Source of the DNA: Pyrenopolyporus hunteri
Lineage: Eukaryota > Ascomycota > Sordariomycetes > Xylariales > Hypoxylaceae
Length of the DNA: 64,000 nucleotides
Direction: 5' to 3'
NCBI GenBank assembly: GCA_902806595.1
Contig: CADCXC010000044.1
Coordinates: 1,240,001-1,304,000, forward strand
This document shows positions 42,176-55,006 of the stretch, in pieces. Both the position numbers and the translations under genes were made by a program. The notes beneath the pieces were generated by a model. It saw nothing but the letters and a program-made list of their open reading frames with translations. It was not told the DNA's origin and searched no databases. The stretch's first letter is position 1. Every line of letters begins with the position of its first letter.

Positions 42176-45009
42176 ATGTTTCGCCAGAGGTGAGTTATGC
42201 TTTGGTGACCAACCTGACCGTGATCAGCCCTTGCATGTGTCAAGCTGGATCTCTGGAAAATAATAGGGTTCCGTTGATGCCCTATGCCTTATGCCTTGTC
42301 TATGAATATGCGACAAGCCCTGGTCTTCGATCCACTTCGCTAACCGTCCCTGCGCATAATATAGGACGAGTTCACAGAAGCCTGGCGATGAGCTGCTTGC
42401 CAACTTCCGACAACAGTTCCCCGAGATCGCGTCGGTAGCCTCATCTTCGGCGGCGGGAGCACCAGCGCAAAACACTGTGACTGCTGACAACGCGGTTCTT
42501 GTTCCACCGGTCCAAGAACAGTACGTTCCGCTTCCTTTCATACTCACCCCAGTACATAGGGCATCTTATTTCTCTATGTTATGCGACGACGCTTATAAGT
42601 CGCGTGGTAAGGCGATGCAAGCGCATCTTAAGAGCTTCAACAAGATTGAGCGCGGGGTATTCCGCGACCCCCATCACGATCATTGCCTACGGCACTAACA
42701 CGGAGACCTTTCCACGAGGGATCAATGAAATAAAATAAAGCGCTAGAGCTAATCTTGACATTATTTCTAGACATCAAGCCGCAAGTCAGGATGTATTCAG
42801 AGATCAAGATCCCACGCCGCGGGCTTCGGGTGCAGAGTGGAGGTTTACCCCTTCGTTACTGGACCCAAACTCCTTCTCTTTCAGCACCTTCGCCAACCAA
42901 CCGCCGGGCTATTACACGCCTACGCCCGGTGGCACCAACACCCTTTACCACCCGCAAGCAGGCGACTTGCATACGCCATCAATGGGGCTAGGAATGGGAC
43001 TCGGAACTCCGCTGTCGCTCCCGACCACTGAAGGCGCCATACCGGCCGGTCCCGCCATGATGGACCTTACCCAATTCCACCACAGTCTACCGTCACATCA
43101 ATTCCAGCAGCCTTTTAACCCGTTCATCCAGCCGACTCCGCCACAGCCTGCATTTGCGCCTTCGTCCTTCGTACACCAGGATACCGGCTATGAGACGATG
43201 GATCACGATGGATCGCCCTTAGATTCCGATAGCCACGAGGAACAAATAGGTTCAATGGAAGCAACATTCCACTCGCAGTCGCCGCCTAATCTGATGGGTT
43301 TCCAGCATAGACAGTTTGGAGCACCGATAACACATCTGCTACCGCCTTCAGCTGATAAATTCCGGTTCCACTCGACCTTGAACGCACCAACCGCGATGAT
43401 CAAGCACGCGGACGAGATTCCGGTGACGTATCTTAACAAAGGACAAGCTTACTCGCTGTCAGTAGTTGATACTGCAGCCACATTGCCTATTGCGCCGGGC
43501 ACGAAGTATCGAACGTTCGTGCGCATCTCTTTCGAAGACGATCAACAACGGCAGAAACCCGGCGTCTGCTGGAGTTTATGGAAGGAAGGCCGGGGGACTA
43601 ATGAAGCGCACCAACGTGGCGGGAAGTTGCAAGCAGTTGAGTATGTCGAAGCTGGGCAGCCTGCCGAGGGCGATGATAAGCGAACCCGCGTCGAACTGGA
43701 GAGCGCTTCGTTCGACGGGTTCTCCGTCATTTGGACTCCGGGCGCGAACGGTACCGCAGAGTGCAATATCGCAGTTCGGTTTAACTTCCTTTCTACCGAC
43801 TTCAGCCACTCCAAGGGCGTCAAAGGTATCCCGGTAAGGCTATGTTCCAAAACGAGTGTCTTGTCACCGACCGATTCGTCGCCGCTGTCGGAACCGACGT
43901 TCGAGATCTGCTACTGTAAAGTCAAACTATTTAGGGACCACGGGGCGGAACGAAAGCTCTCTAATGACGTGGCGCATGTTAAAAAGACAATAGACAAACT
44001 AAAGCAGCAAATTGCTCAAGCAGAAAGCGGGGCAAAAGACTTCGGGAAGCGCAAACGGGGCGGAGGTTCGCACGTTAAGGGGCAAGATCATCAACGTCCT
44101 GGGAAGGCCCCGAAACACAAGAGAACTTGGTCGATGTCATCGACAAGCTCCGCTGGTGGAGGCGGCAGCGGCTCGCGACCGTCTCTCGAAGACGACTTAC
44201 ACTTCAAACTCCAGACCCTTCAGGATATGTTCACAAGCACCCGACCTGTGAGCATCCTATACTTGCGCGGCGACGATTTAGACGACCCGGACCTCCACCC
44301 GGTAAGCCTTCCCGGCGAGCCTACGGATCTCACCAAAGTCGAATCGAAAGATAACGTGGCATGGCAAATAAGAAGCGCACGAAGTTCTATAGCTGGGTCT
44401 TCGCTCGTTTCCCCATCGCCAAGTTCTATGTCCTTGCATTCGCAACCGGCCAATACTGGCCAATGGAACGACCTCCAAAGTGGTGGGGAGCCGTCTACTT
44501 CCCGGAGAGCCTCGGAAATGCCGACAAAGGTTCCCAAGACAGACGACGACGGTAATCTGAGCGGCTGGATAGAAGCACTTGGGGTCGACCCGTCATACAA
44601 GCCACCAACCGAGAGACCTGCTAAGCCGATTGCCTGTTTCTACGTCGCCAGGCGGAATCGATCCGAACCTGAGAAGCGCGAGCTTCATCGAGCAATATAC
44701 CTGACTCAGAGAACAATATCAGAGTTTGTGTCGAGGGTTTCGGCCAAGTGGGCTATGGATGCCTCGGCGGTTGTACGAATTGTTCACGTCCTCGAAAATG
44801 GACTGGAAGTAGAGGTAGACGACGACGTAATTCAGGTGCTACCTGAGGGGCAGGACATGACGCTCGAAATCGCCGATGTCGAGCGAAGCGTACCACAGCC
44901 CAAGCGAGAGTGGGAAATGATGGCCATCGACGCCGGTGAAGGCGACAAGGACTCGGCCCATAGCGTATTTCGTACGACAACGGGCTACGAACTGCGACTT
45001 ACATTTTAG
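42176..45009 (+). CDS. csp-2: CP2/grainyhead-like transcription factor (CSP-2 type)
   Basis: Exons: 42176-42189 (14 nt), 42365-42520 and 42771-45009 (introns of 175 and 250 bp), giving 802 residues. The tiny first exon encodes MFRQ plus part of an Arg, and joins to TSSQKPGDELLANFRQQFPEIAS. The CP2 DNA-binding domain runs from about residue 250 to 480: FRFHSTLNAPTAM, IPVTYLNKGQAYSLSV, TKYRTFVRISFED, CWSLWKEGRG, FSVIWTPGANGTAEC, FNFLSTDFSHSKGVKGIPVRL, and EICYCKVKLFRDHGAERK. A basic KRKRGGG region and a Ser-rich linker follow. The C-terminal part (PIACFYVARR.., VSAKWAMDASAVVRIVHVLENGLEVEVDDDV) matches the ubiquitin-like dimerisation region of grainyhead proteins. In Neurospora, CSP-2 is the grainyhead homologue needed for conidial separation and cell-wall remodelling. 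A long pyrimidine-rich leader precedes the gene. Confidence 0.93.
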
Positions 45010-48000
45010 TTTCTATGGATGTTGATGGATTTACGACGTGGGATTTATTATTATTTTTCGGTGATTATATTCTGGGACAGGGAGACAGCTTCTGGAACTG
45101 GTCTTCGCTGCCTTATTTGTTAACGAACATGAATACTTATACCCTAGGAACAACCGGCGGAATCTTGATTTTATCACATATGGCGTTCGAAGGGAACATC
45201 AAAAGATACCACCCCCTCCCTTAGGGCAGCTCTGTTTCTTTCCGTTCCCTATGTCGTGATGGACCGCTGTTCGAACCTTTTAGATTTGAGGACGCCACAT
45301 ACACTAGAGAAGATAAAGCTTGTATTATCTATTCGAGGTGGGGGACGCAACTAGGAAGTTACCCTAGGGACACCTCGTTTGGCAGTGAAGTATACCTGAT
45401 TGGATTATATATGGGCGGCCCGCCGAAGGGCAGGATGGTTTTCGCAGGTATTGGAAAGATAGCGGGCCGATTGGGTTGGGCTAGTAACTATATCGCATAT
45501 CACATATCGCACCAGGTGGCGGACCACAGCAGTTCTACTTCTCTTCGTCTCAACATTGTTCTATCTTACTATGCTTGGCGGCGATAGGTCGTGCGGGGAC
45601 TAATGGTATAATGGGAGGATGGTTAATGTGGAGGAGGGATGGTATAGGATCATGTAATAGATCTTCCTTAACATCGTCTCGGTAGCTAATGCGTATGTCC
45701 CTACTTACGTTATGTAGGTATGTAGGGCATGTATTTAGGTAGGTAGAGGAACACGAAAGCGTACATCATGTTTTCCCGTGTGTTTATTTACATGGGCTCC
45801 GTGTTTCTTTGCTTCATCGTGTAATTAGGTACCCTACCTAGGGTTAAGGTGTTTTTACCTATGAGCAATGGGCATGGTTTGACGCCGTTACCTAACTGAG
45901 TATAGTCGGATGACGACGCTTTAATCTCCCGAAAAGAAATCGCCAATCTGCCTGCGACGGTGATCTCGATCGGTACCATGCCTAATTCTGCGGCATTACT
46001 TATCCCCCCCACCCGTGTATGGAGTCGGATTTCCCTCATCTTGTCGTGGTACCCCTTAAAACAGTGTTTTCATTTAGACGATTCTCGAGAGCGTCGAAGC
46101 TTCGTAGAAACTTTAATTGACGGGAAACCCCTTACCTACGGTCACATTGCATATGAAAGGGCTGAGGTCTAGATCACCTTTTAGATTCTTGGAGATACTT
46201 ATCAAGACATCGGTACCTACCGTAATGATGCCTTACATTTCTTGTCTTATATTGTAGTGTACATGTTGGTTAGGGGCACCCAGGGAGGTACCTACCTAGG
46301 TAGCTAACAACTGCATGTATTGTACATGTAAGAACTGAGTCAGCGTTCTACGGCAAATATGAACGGCATAAAAGGTGAATAATTAATACAACTAATTAAG
46401 GACGTAGTAAGGACGTAGCATAGGCTATTTTGTGTTTGATGTTTGCAGTTAAAAAACGCGTTTAAATGTAAGGGTAGACGACGTTATGCCTTACCTACTT
46501 GCCGGCATCAGCTAGAGGTATCATTCACGGCAATGCCGTTTGTTTACACGGGTCATCTCAGGGCATGGATGTACCCGTAGACACCTACACGTAGGTACGT
46601 AGGCGTAGGTACGTAGTACCTATATCGGTAGGTGGTACCTATGCGTGCGTTCCATGTATTGTACTCAGCTAGGGCAACACCCTCATCTTACCGGGTTCGG
46701 GTCCCTGCTAGCTCTGCCCGTTCGACAGCCCGAATCGCTAGGGCTCTAGTAGCTGAACGTGTATTTTGTAGCGGTGTCTTATAAGTGCAACCCCCTACTT
46801 ATAACCCTGAGGTAAGGTACCTACCTGACCTACCTCTACGGGCTATTAGGTACCTACCTAGGCCCAGCTGGAGCTTTTAGTCCGCTCTCCACAAGGCGCG
46901 GAACTCCGGCACCAGGACGCCGGGTTCCTTTGCAGGGAGATTTGGGTCCTTTCATCTCTCTCCCGTCTACCGTGGCGGCTGCGTGGTACCTACCTATCTT
47001 CTTCCCCCCCGTTATGTTCTTCCCCCTCCTATTAAAACGCCAATTAGACCGGGATGTTTCCCCAAATCAAAACGTTTCCCCTCATAAACAGAACAAAAAC
47101 AATGACATGGGGGAAGAAGAAACGAAACATCGACGGCTCTTCATTGCAGGATGATTCATTTTAAACTTAAAGCGTTCCCCCCGCCCTATCGTAGTAGTCT
47201 AGCATCTCATGTTGCTTGCGCAATCTTCCATCTTCAATGCGTTCTTCCTGCGGGAGACAGACTCTTACCATTCCTGTCCAGCGTCATCACCTGCGCGTGG
47301 TGGGGATAATAATCTCGGAGAAGGGAAACTAAAAGAGGTATGGAGGAGGAGGATGGTGATGCTGATGACTGTCAGGCGACTCAGCAAGCGTCATTCCTCG
47401 TCAGACGTCGAGCAACCGGCCAGCTCTCTCTCGGCCAGGGCTTGTCCGCTTTCTAATCAAAAAACGATCATCTCACTACCACGTCCGTTTATTTCCTGAC
47501 CGCTTCATTATCCCAATCCACATCATTTCCCCGACGTGAATGCAGATTTAGCCCTCATCTTCGACCACTGGCCAGCGATACCTGATGCACTGACGTTGTT
47601 TATAATTCCACCCGCCTCGAAAGCCACAAATAATGATCGACGCCTGGGTTGTATTGGGGCAGTGCGTGCTCAGTCGTGCTGTGGCGAGTGGTTTGCGCGT
47701 TCTGCAGACTGGTCTAGTCTATTGTACGACGCGATATGCGGCTACCTCATGGTCCTGTAGCTCAAACGGACCAGAGTTCCTCCTATGGCTGCCACGGCTG
47801 GGTACATGGCTCTGAGGTCGCTGGAACAAGTGATACCTGGTTAGTCTGTATGCGGTACTTCTCCAAGACGGAAGACATTCGTCTCCACGCTTGTAAGACA
47901 TTGGGTTGCAAGATGCACTTATTTCAACGCGGCCAGACTTAACTATTCTAGTTCCATAACCTTCGGCACCTAAGACATGACATGATCCAGGGACGGGCAC

Positions 48001-51000
48001 TCTTCAGTTCTTTCACTTCTTCAACCCGGTAAGCTTCCTCTAAGGGGGTCGATATTATTGTTTCGCCAAGCCTTCAGCTCAATTCCGAAGCTGGTGTTCG
48101 AGGGGAGCTGGGTTGGCATGGAAGACTTCACTACAAGCGCTCTATCAGCCCCTATATGATATCTGACGATACTGGCATTGATCTCCTGCTCATCTTACAA
48201 CTCAACATTTAATCAGTATAGTCGAAGGATTGGTAAGCAGTTGGTAACCCAAACTGTGCTAATAGTGCTAGATACTCGGACACCGCGTTTTCCAGCGTGC
48301 CACCGCCGGAGACCGCAGCAATCGACTTACAGAGTATCTTCAGGGTACTCCTGTCGTCCGTGCGACTAACCAAAGGGACGAATAGAACCGGTCAAAGCGA
48401 GATGCATAGTCACATCGCTAAACGCCCAACGCCAATCGACTTTTTTTTAAATGACCAGCCCTGACTGGAATGGACCGCTAACTCATGGTACGGTGGGCAA
48501 ATTACCGCCTAAACCGAGCCGGCCAACGACGACGCTATTCTTTCAATTTGGGTCTCGGAGATGCGAGTTTTAGCGCTGTCCTTTAGTGTTTTCAGCGTGT
48601 CGCATAGCGCTACAGCAGGTCTAATCGTCGGGGATTATCTTGTACTAGGGCGTACCGCAATAGTTGATTTGGGGTTCATTGGGTCCTTGCATAATCCGTA
48701 CCTGGTATCTAATATGCAACTGTGACGCGCTGCGAGCTAGGCCCCTGGCTATTGGGGTAGCGGCCTGTTTTAGCAGCTAAAGTACTGGTACTTAGAACGA
48801 CAACAGCGGCTAGCCAGGGGGTGCTTCACTCGCCACAGTCCTTCTAGATCTACGGGAGGCTTGACCCCCGACGACCCCTCCGGATTCACCGCGAACCCGA
48901 GTCAAACGTGCCGGAGCCGACCGGTGGCGGATTTTGGGGTAGAGGGGAAGTCGCAATCCATATTATACTCAGAGAACAACGGGTGATACGCTGATAGCGA
49001 GTCATGGTGGCTTGAACGCACAGCGAACTATAGTCGTCCTCCATTCAGAATCCGAGTTGCCGACTAGTGGTCGTACGCCATGCGACTTACCGGAGAAACA
49101 TAAGATGTTTAAACAATTCTCTCAGGGGCGGCCCGTTCTAGACAGTATAGGGAGGCCTCCCTTATGCCACGTGGAGTCGTAATCTACGACATCCGCATGT
49201 CTCATCTGGGGCCGGACCCAATAGAAACTCAGAGACATGCTCACTTCAGCTGGTCAGGGAGGTCGAGTTACGGAAGCGAGGTAATGCCCAGGCGCCGGTA
49301 CGTCGTCTATTCGGCACGACTCCGTACGACGCTTCAGGGTTGCCACTCGTCGTTTGCTATGGTCCCTGCAGAAACTACAGCCGCTACTGATCGACCAGAA
49401 GAGTTTCTGGGACCAATAGCAAATTCAGACAGAGGTTCACCAGGGGAAGAGGGACCTGCGCAGGGGGAACCCAAGGTTACAAATGCTTGACACTAATAGC
49501 AATTATCGCCACAGGCGTACAAGGTCCTAGCACGGGAAGATAAGCCACAGATGATGGTATCACACCATGGGGTGGTTCCCTATTTGGGCGATATGTGTGC
49601 GACGGGAACATGCGCCGCTACAAATACGAACCACATCATCCCCACGCAATATGGTGGTCAAATAGGGTAAACGAGGTGCTTTGGGTATAGGCGTTGGCGG
49701 GTTTTCGGTACTTGGAGCACGCAAACTTGCCACTTCTGAGCCACAGGCCAGAGGAACGTCTAGTCGAAATGGGCTACCGGTCAGAGCCAATGAGAAGACT
49801 CTATGAAGGAGCAAACCTTCCTCATCCGGCAGTCGCCCGTACTCGCCACAACATCTCCAAGTAGACGACGGGATGGGTTTTTGGGTCTTTCTCTAAGCCG
49901 GTAACCGATCCTCTACGTTAACCGTCATCCTGGATAGAGGACGAATCACCTTCGCGCTTGATCCTTGACATGACAACGGTGCCACAGTTCGCCACAAACG
50001 GCGGCGGCGCAAAAGTAGATTCGGATCGTGGTCCTACGAGCAGGATTGGGTCAAGCCTCACCACGCGTTGAACTACGGCGCGGGGACATATCCTTCATTG
50101 GGCAATGCTATTCGAAGATCTTCGCCCTCTGACGACAGAGTGGCTAGTGCGATAGCGGGACAGCGGTGAGCTAAAACCACGAGCGATCGGCATCCCGATT
50201 ACCGTTTCGGGACAGGATCACGGCCGAGAAGTCCTCTGACACTCATTAGCCCGACGCCGGGACCTCAAGGAGTCGAGGAGCTGCTGGTGAGCAAACCTGC
50301 GCGGTGGGGGAGATCTGGTGACTTGGCATCATACCCCAAACATATCGCGATACGACGGATCGTCTAGACATGATGCGGTTGACCGGCAAGCATGACGAGA
50401 TCCTACCAGATTTTGATACACCTTTGCTAATGAATACGGGGATCTGCTTCTACGTGCATGTATACACTCCACTCGCTGGCCCTTTACAAACGTGCCACGA
50501 AGGTAAGGAGGTTGCGAAATACGTAAGCCAATACCTGGTATATTCTATTTATATCTTCTTTTCGTCTTATGGGAAATTCTCTCCTCACCTTACATCTATT
50601 TGTCCATGTAAGGGAAATCGGGGTTCCTTCGCAAACTCGGGCTATCATTGCGAGTTTAGCGAGTGACGTCATATCCGGACCGGTGAGTCTCGGGAAGGGG
50701 GGTATGGTAGACCCCACCAAGGGGGAAGCGAGGCGGTTCGGGGTTAGGGAATAGGTTCAAATCGCACGCTATCTATCCGTTATGGCTAGTTTCGGCAAAT
50801 TTTACCTCATACGGGTTTAGGGGCATGGTCTTGCAAATCGATGGCTGCTCCTAAGCGCGCGACTTAAGGTGCCTGACGACGATACTAGGATTAGGAGATG
50901 CTAAGGCTTTGACGCCTAGTCAGAACTCATCTCGGCGCTATTCATCCTCAATAGCTATAACTAAATGTAATTAAACAAACGTAGAGTGAAAAATTCTCTT

Positions 51001-51403
51001 CCTAAGCTATGATATGGAATTCCCAGGGTACCTGCGTGTTAGCGATGATGGCAAAGAATGATTCGTGACCCCTTTTCCGGTCCATGTGAAGTATTCTTTA
51101 GCTATCTGCATACGAGGATCCGATGAAAAATAGGTCAATTGGGAATGCAGATGGTGGCATATTCTCTTGTTCCTCTCATTAAGAAGGGACTGTATTTAAC
51201 ACTTATGGAATAGGGTTCGATAGCTGAGTGACGGCGTATAGTAGTTAGATCTCCGCCATATGGCTTAACATACGGCCCCCGGGGACCTGAAGATAATCCG
51301 TCTATAAAACACCCCTATGTGACCGGGCGACGAATAGAAGACATTATATCTTGATTCTTCCTCGCATTAATAAAATCTATCGACCAATGTTGACATGGAG
51401 GGG
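45010..51403. other. 6.4-kb gene-free stretch
   Basis: No supported gene. 45.0-45.8 kb is the csp-2 3' region. TAGGTAC motif clusters lie at 45.8-46.9 kb. 48.4-50.4 kb is less AT-rich than the rest and holds short open frames (49164-49490 plus, 49560-49814 minus) without recognisable domains; a decayed element is possible but not shown. Confidence 0.5.
46584..46863. repeat. Cluster of TAGGTAC motifs
   Basis: A run of ACGTAGGTACGT, TAGGTACGTAG, GGTAGGTGGTACC, AAGGTACCTACC and TTAGGTACCTACCTAGG words, interrupted by unrelated sequence. Confidence 0.6.
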
Positions 51404-53382
51404 TTATAGTCCGACCAAAGACTGAACCACGGCTGTTATCGACGGGATAGACGTAAACAGGACAGTAATCGTCCCGAACAAGCTCATGGAAAGAATCGAC
51501 AGCGCCGCGGCACGCGGATCGGTGCGCAGGAGCAGCGCCGCCGCCATGGCAGACGAGTTCGCGCCGAGCGTGACGCCGCGGGTCACGTAGTCGTCTGCGA
51601 AAGTTAGTTAGCTACCTAGGTACCTACCTACCTATGTGTGCCTACGAGGATAAACAGATAGCCAGCCCCAACCTGCAAGCAGCGTTTCGATATCACACAG
51701 GGCTCCGAACTAATGGAAAAAAGCGAGACGAGAAAAAATGAAGAAGAAAAAAAAAAAAGGCACTCACCCTTCGGTATCCTCAACCAACCCAACATCCTCT
51801 CGCCCACCAGCACGCCCAGCACGCCGCTCATGATGGCCAGCGCGGCCGCGGCGTTGCCGTCGCCGCCCAGGTTCGCGGTGGCCGGGAGCGCGAGCGCGAG
51901 CGTCAGGCTGCGCGCGGCGAACGCCAGGCTCCGGCGCGCGCCGATCCCCGCCGCGTAGCACGCCCCCGGGTACGCGAACAGCGACCCGAGGGACAGCGCC
52001 GCGCTCGGCGCCGCGATCGCCGCGAGGTGCTGCCGCAGCTCCCGCCGGCGCTGGTGCACGGGCAGCGCGAAGGCGACGATGCTCGCGTCCAGGACGCTCG
52101 CGAGGACGTCCCCGGCGCCGGGGAGGAGGGCGGTGCTGGTGGGCGTGAGGGCGCGGCTCCAGAGTTGCTGGTACCCCGTGCCGGTCTTGTACGCGTGGAG
52201 GGCGGAGTGCAGCGGTTCGCCGTGCGCGAGCCCGAGGACCCAGAGCCCGAGGACGGTGAGGAGGGAGGAGACGAGGACGGGGTGCAGGTATTGCTGCCAG
52301 GCGGGCGGGAGGGATGACGCGAGGAAGTAGGCGAGCACGTTCAGGCTGAGGTGCATTGGCATTGCGTACCCCGCTACGTAGTAGAGGGGTAGCCCGACGA
52401 AGACGAATATTACGGCGTAGATAGCTAGGTCTAGTCGCGCGGTGAGGGTTGCTGCCCAGCGGCTCGCTCTTGGTGGCGGGATGGGCGCTTGGAGTGGGAG
52501 GTTCAGACGCGCGTGGGTCGACTGCGAGTCCTCTGTTCGGTAGCCTTGAGATATGTCTCGAGACGGCTGGGGGCGTTGTAGGTCCACGTCCTCCGATGGA
52601 GGGGTCGAATTCCCTCCGTCTCTTGGGGTCATGGTCATGGGGATCTCTTCGCCGTCGGGGTCGAGCTCCTCGGCTCGCTCCATCATGGCTCGTTTCGAAG
52701 ACCCCAGGACGAGCTGTATGCCGCGGGTCATGTACGCCGCTAGGGTCATCATCACGAGGAATCCGATTACTGTGTTGGAAGTCGGTAACTCGAATTTTAG
52801 TAGTTTCGAGACTTCTAGTCGACTGCTTACCGAAAACGGCGATGATCTTGGCGACTTCGACGGCCCCTATTGACGGACTCAGGGGTAGCAACACGAAGGA
52901 AGGCGTGAACAGGATGCTTATCCACTGCAGTGCCCAACCGCCCTGAGGAAGAGGTTACTCGTGGGATAGTTGGAAATGCGGTGTTAGAATAGATTGCATA
53001 CCGGAATCCAGATGATACCAACGATGCGCTTCGTGCGGTGTTCGCCTAGGACCTGCTCGGACAATAGCAGAGCTGCAGAAAGGACGATGAGGCAAGCCAC
53101 CGACGACGGGAACGCTACCGATCCGAGCCCGAATAGTCTATTGACTCCGAAGCAGGCCAGTAGCATCAGCAGAACCCCAATGGGAACGTATAGCCATGAT
53201 TTTATTATGTTGCGTCGAGAGTGCCTGAATGCCTGTGATAACGTCAGCCGTCTGGTATCTACCTACTTAGTTATGTGCTGTACGATGAATCTTAACGAGA
53301 TCTGGCAATGGAATCATAATCATACAAGGCGTATAGCGTATAGTAAATCAACTAAAACACTGTCATTCCTAGTCGTCGTCAT
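51404..53382 (-). CDS. LrgA-LrgB fusion membrane protein (PLGG1/CidAB-like)
   Basis: Exons on the minus strand: 53382-53326, 53262-53002, 52942-52831, 52769-51768 and 51594-51404 (introns of 63, 59, 61 and 173 bp), giving 540 residues. The N-terminal third is LrgA-like and hydrophobic: SWLYVPIGVLLMLLACFG, VAFPSSVACLIVLSAALLL, GGWALQWISILFTPSFV, and IGAVEVAKIIAVF. A polar linker of about 75 residues (170-245) follows. The rest is LrgB-like with several membrane helices: YVAGYAMPMHLSLNVLAYFL, GSLFAYPGACYAAGIG, LPATANLGG, GVLGVLVGERMLGWLRIP and DDYVTRGVTLGANSSAMA. Bacterial LrgA and LrgB are separate; plant PLGG1 is a fusion that carries glycolate/glycerate in chloroplasts. A fungal role is not known to me. 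The 19-residue first exon is the weakest part of the model, because its branch site lies very close to the acceptor. Confidence 0.85.
51611..51634. repeat. CCTAGGTACC palindrome inside LrgAB intron 4
   Basis: GCTACCTAGGTACCTACC and a further TACC unit lie between the acceptor and the middle of the 173-bp intron, which also contains a poly-A tract (51,744-51,758). Confidence 0.85.
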
Positions 53383-53936
53383 GATTGTCTCTTTCGGCTT
53401 AAGAAAATTAGTATGTGGCTTATACTGAAGATGTGCCAGTACGTCGTCGTTAACGTAGTTGATTGAGGCAACTTTGGTGTGTTTACGAGGATTATTCACC
53501 AATGTATTTATCTTTTTAATTCCTTTAGCGAGCGCCGATCTCGGCCGTTTGAGTGCATAGATCTCCTTTTCCAGCTGACCAATTTAGAAGTGCCATAATT
53601 TCTAGTCGGAGCGATGTTTATTTGCGTGCTTGCGTGCCAGTAGAAGTTATTGAGAAAGACTCGTAGCGTATAACGGGATCCCCTATTTAGAAATTGAGGA
53701 TAACAAAAGATGGGGAGACGTGAGCCCTCGCCCCTCAAAATTGATCAAGAAACACCAAACCAAATTCCCCAGCGCCCCGATCATAAGCCTCGTATAGGCT
53801 TCATGCCTAGGTATGGATGAGCCCTTATTCCGACTCCTTATCCCGAATGCTCAACAGTCTCACTCAAGGGAAGTCAAACCATCTGTACCGGGCCGGTGTA
53901 TCTGGTTGGGAGATGCTGGAGTCCAGCTACTTCACT
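53383..53936. other. Short intergenic region between LrgAB and 2EXR genes
   Basis: About 550 bp between two minus-strand genes: the LrgAB promoter and the 2EXR 3' end. Nothing else seen. Confidence 0.5.
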
Positions 53937-55006
53937 TCACACATTCCGCTTTGCAAGGAGGACCCCGATCTTGATCTCATTCGTCACAACTCCATATTTA
54001 TTCCTGAGATTTGCCCAAAGGTCCCTGATGCTTCGAATGTTTGCCCATAATATCTCGTGGATAGTTAAACCCAACGTATCCATCTCGAGTACCTCGCAGT
54101 ATTGGCACTCTGCATCCTCGAAATTCGCGAGATCCTTTTGCTGCGCGATATCTGTAGTTTGCGGGTGTGTATTAGCGAATATCCATACATATTGTAAGGT
54201 GCGCTAGCTTGGCACTTCCTATGAGGTGTATAGTGAAACCTACCTCGATATTGTTTGAATGCCTGCGCGACTATCTGGGAAGCCGTCGTACGAGTAGCCT
54301 GGGACTGGGCCTGTTGCGTATCATCATCTATAACCTCCCCCTTTCGATTACGTTTCTTGCCTCGTCGGATCTTCCTGGACGAGAGTTTCACGGCGAAGTA
54401 AAAGGTCTCTAGGTCCGGAAAGTATCTGAAGAACTCGCACATAGGTTTAGGGCAGTGGGTGAAGCCTTCGTGACGCCGGCCTCGACATTGGCACGAGAAC
54501 GCGGGCCAGGGCCAGTGGTGGGATTCGGAACATTTCTTGTACTCCATAGTGATGTGTTTGATCCCGCTGAGCATGTTAGGATGCTCCATTGGCAACAAAG
54601 TCACGTTCGTAACCCCCCCGGAGAAGTGGATAAAAACGATATCGTTTTCGCAATCGATGATGGCGCCGGGCTTGTTCGGGTCCCTCGTGTCTTGTTGATA
54701 TGGCCAGATCCGCTTGCTCGAAGGCCCATTCACCAGTCGCTTTACAACGTCCCACGAGCATTCATCGATTTGGGCGATCTTGTTACGGATTCTCCAAGCT
54801 GAAACGTCGTATTTGGGGCTCCAAGCTGGCGTGAACTGAATTCTTTGTCTGTCCGCGATGAAATGTGCGTTGTCGACCGCCATCTTGAAGTGGTGCACGC
54901 CGGGAGAGAACGCGGCCTTGCGCCAGATGTCGTCTTTAAGCTCATTGGGGAGAAGTTGATAGACGGAGAACGACTCCTCTGTTGATGCTGCGGGAGTCTC
55001 CGCCAT
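53937..55006 (-). CDS. 2EXR-domain protein
   Basis: Exons on the minus strand: 55006-54244 and 54151-53937 (92-bp intron), giving 325 residues. The N-terminal part has the 2EXR signature as FSVYQLLPNELKDDIWRKAAFSPGV (shown across residues 13-37), where the family consensus is F-x-LP-x-E-(L/I)-R-x-x-IW. The domain continues through PGAIIDCENDIVFI and GIKHITMEYKKC. A cysteine-rich patch follows (SCQCRGRRHEGFTHCPKPMC), then PDLETFYFAVKL, usual in this family. Exon 2 gives FEDAECQYCEVLEMD and a basic C-terminus. 2EXR proteins are abundant in ascomycetes and their role is unknown. Reading straight through the intron would give a false 313-residue product with a different end. A good donor and a CTACAG acceptor support the splice. 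Confidence 0.85.

Noticed and set aside
47750..47825. tRNA-like string with TAGCTCAAACGGA
   Set aside because: A D-arm-like GCTC/GAGT pairing exists, but there is no T-arm, no consistent anticodon stem and no acceptor stem.
49164..50170. Several open frames (49164-49490 plus, 49560-49814 minus, and a short one near 49,970-50,170)
   Set aside because: No recognisable domain and none joins to another through credible splice sites.
50700..50775. GGTTCAAATC resembling a tRNA T-loop
   Set aside because: Flanking bases do not pair and no cloverleaf can be drawn.
51764..52894. 376-codon open frame inside the LrgAB gene
   Set aside because: Shadow frame in a GC-rich coding exon, extremely Arg/Pro-rich, with no motif; the LrgB frame is the real one.
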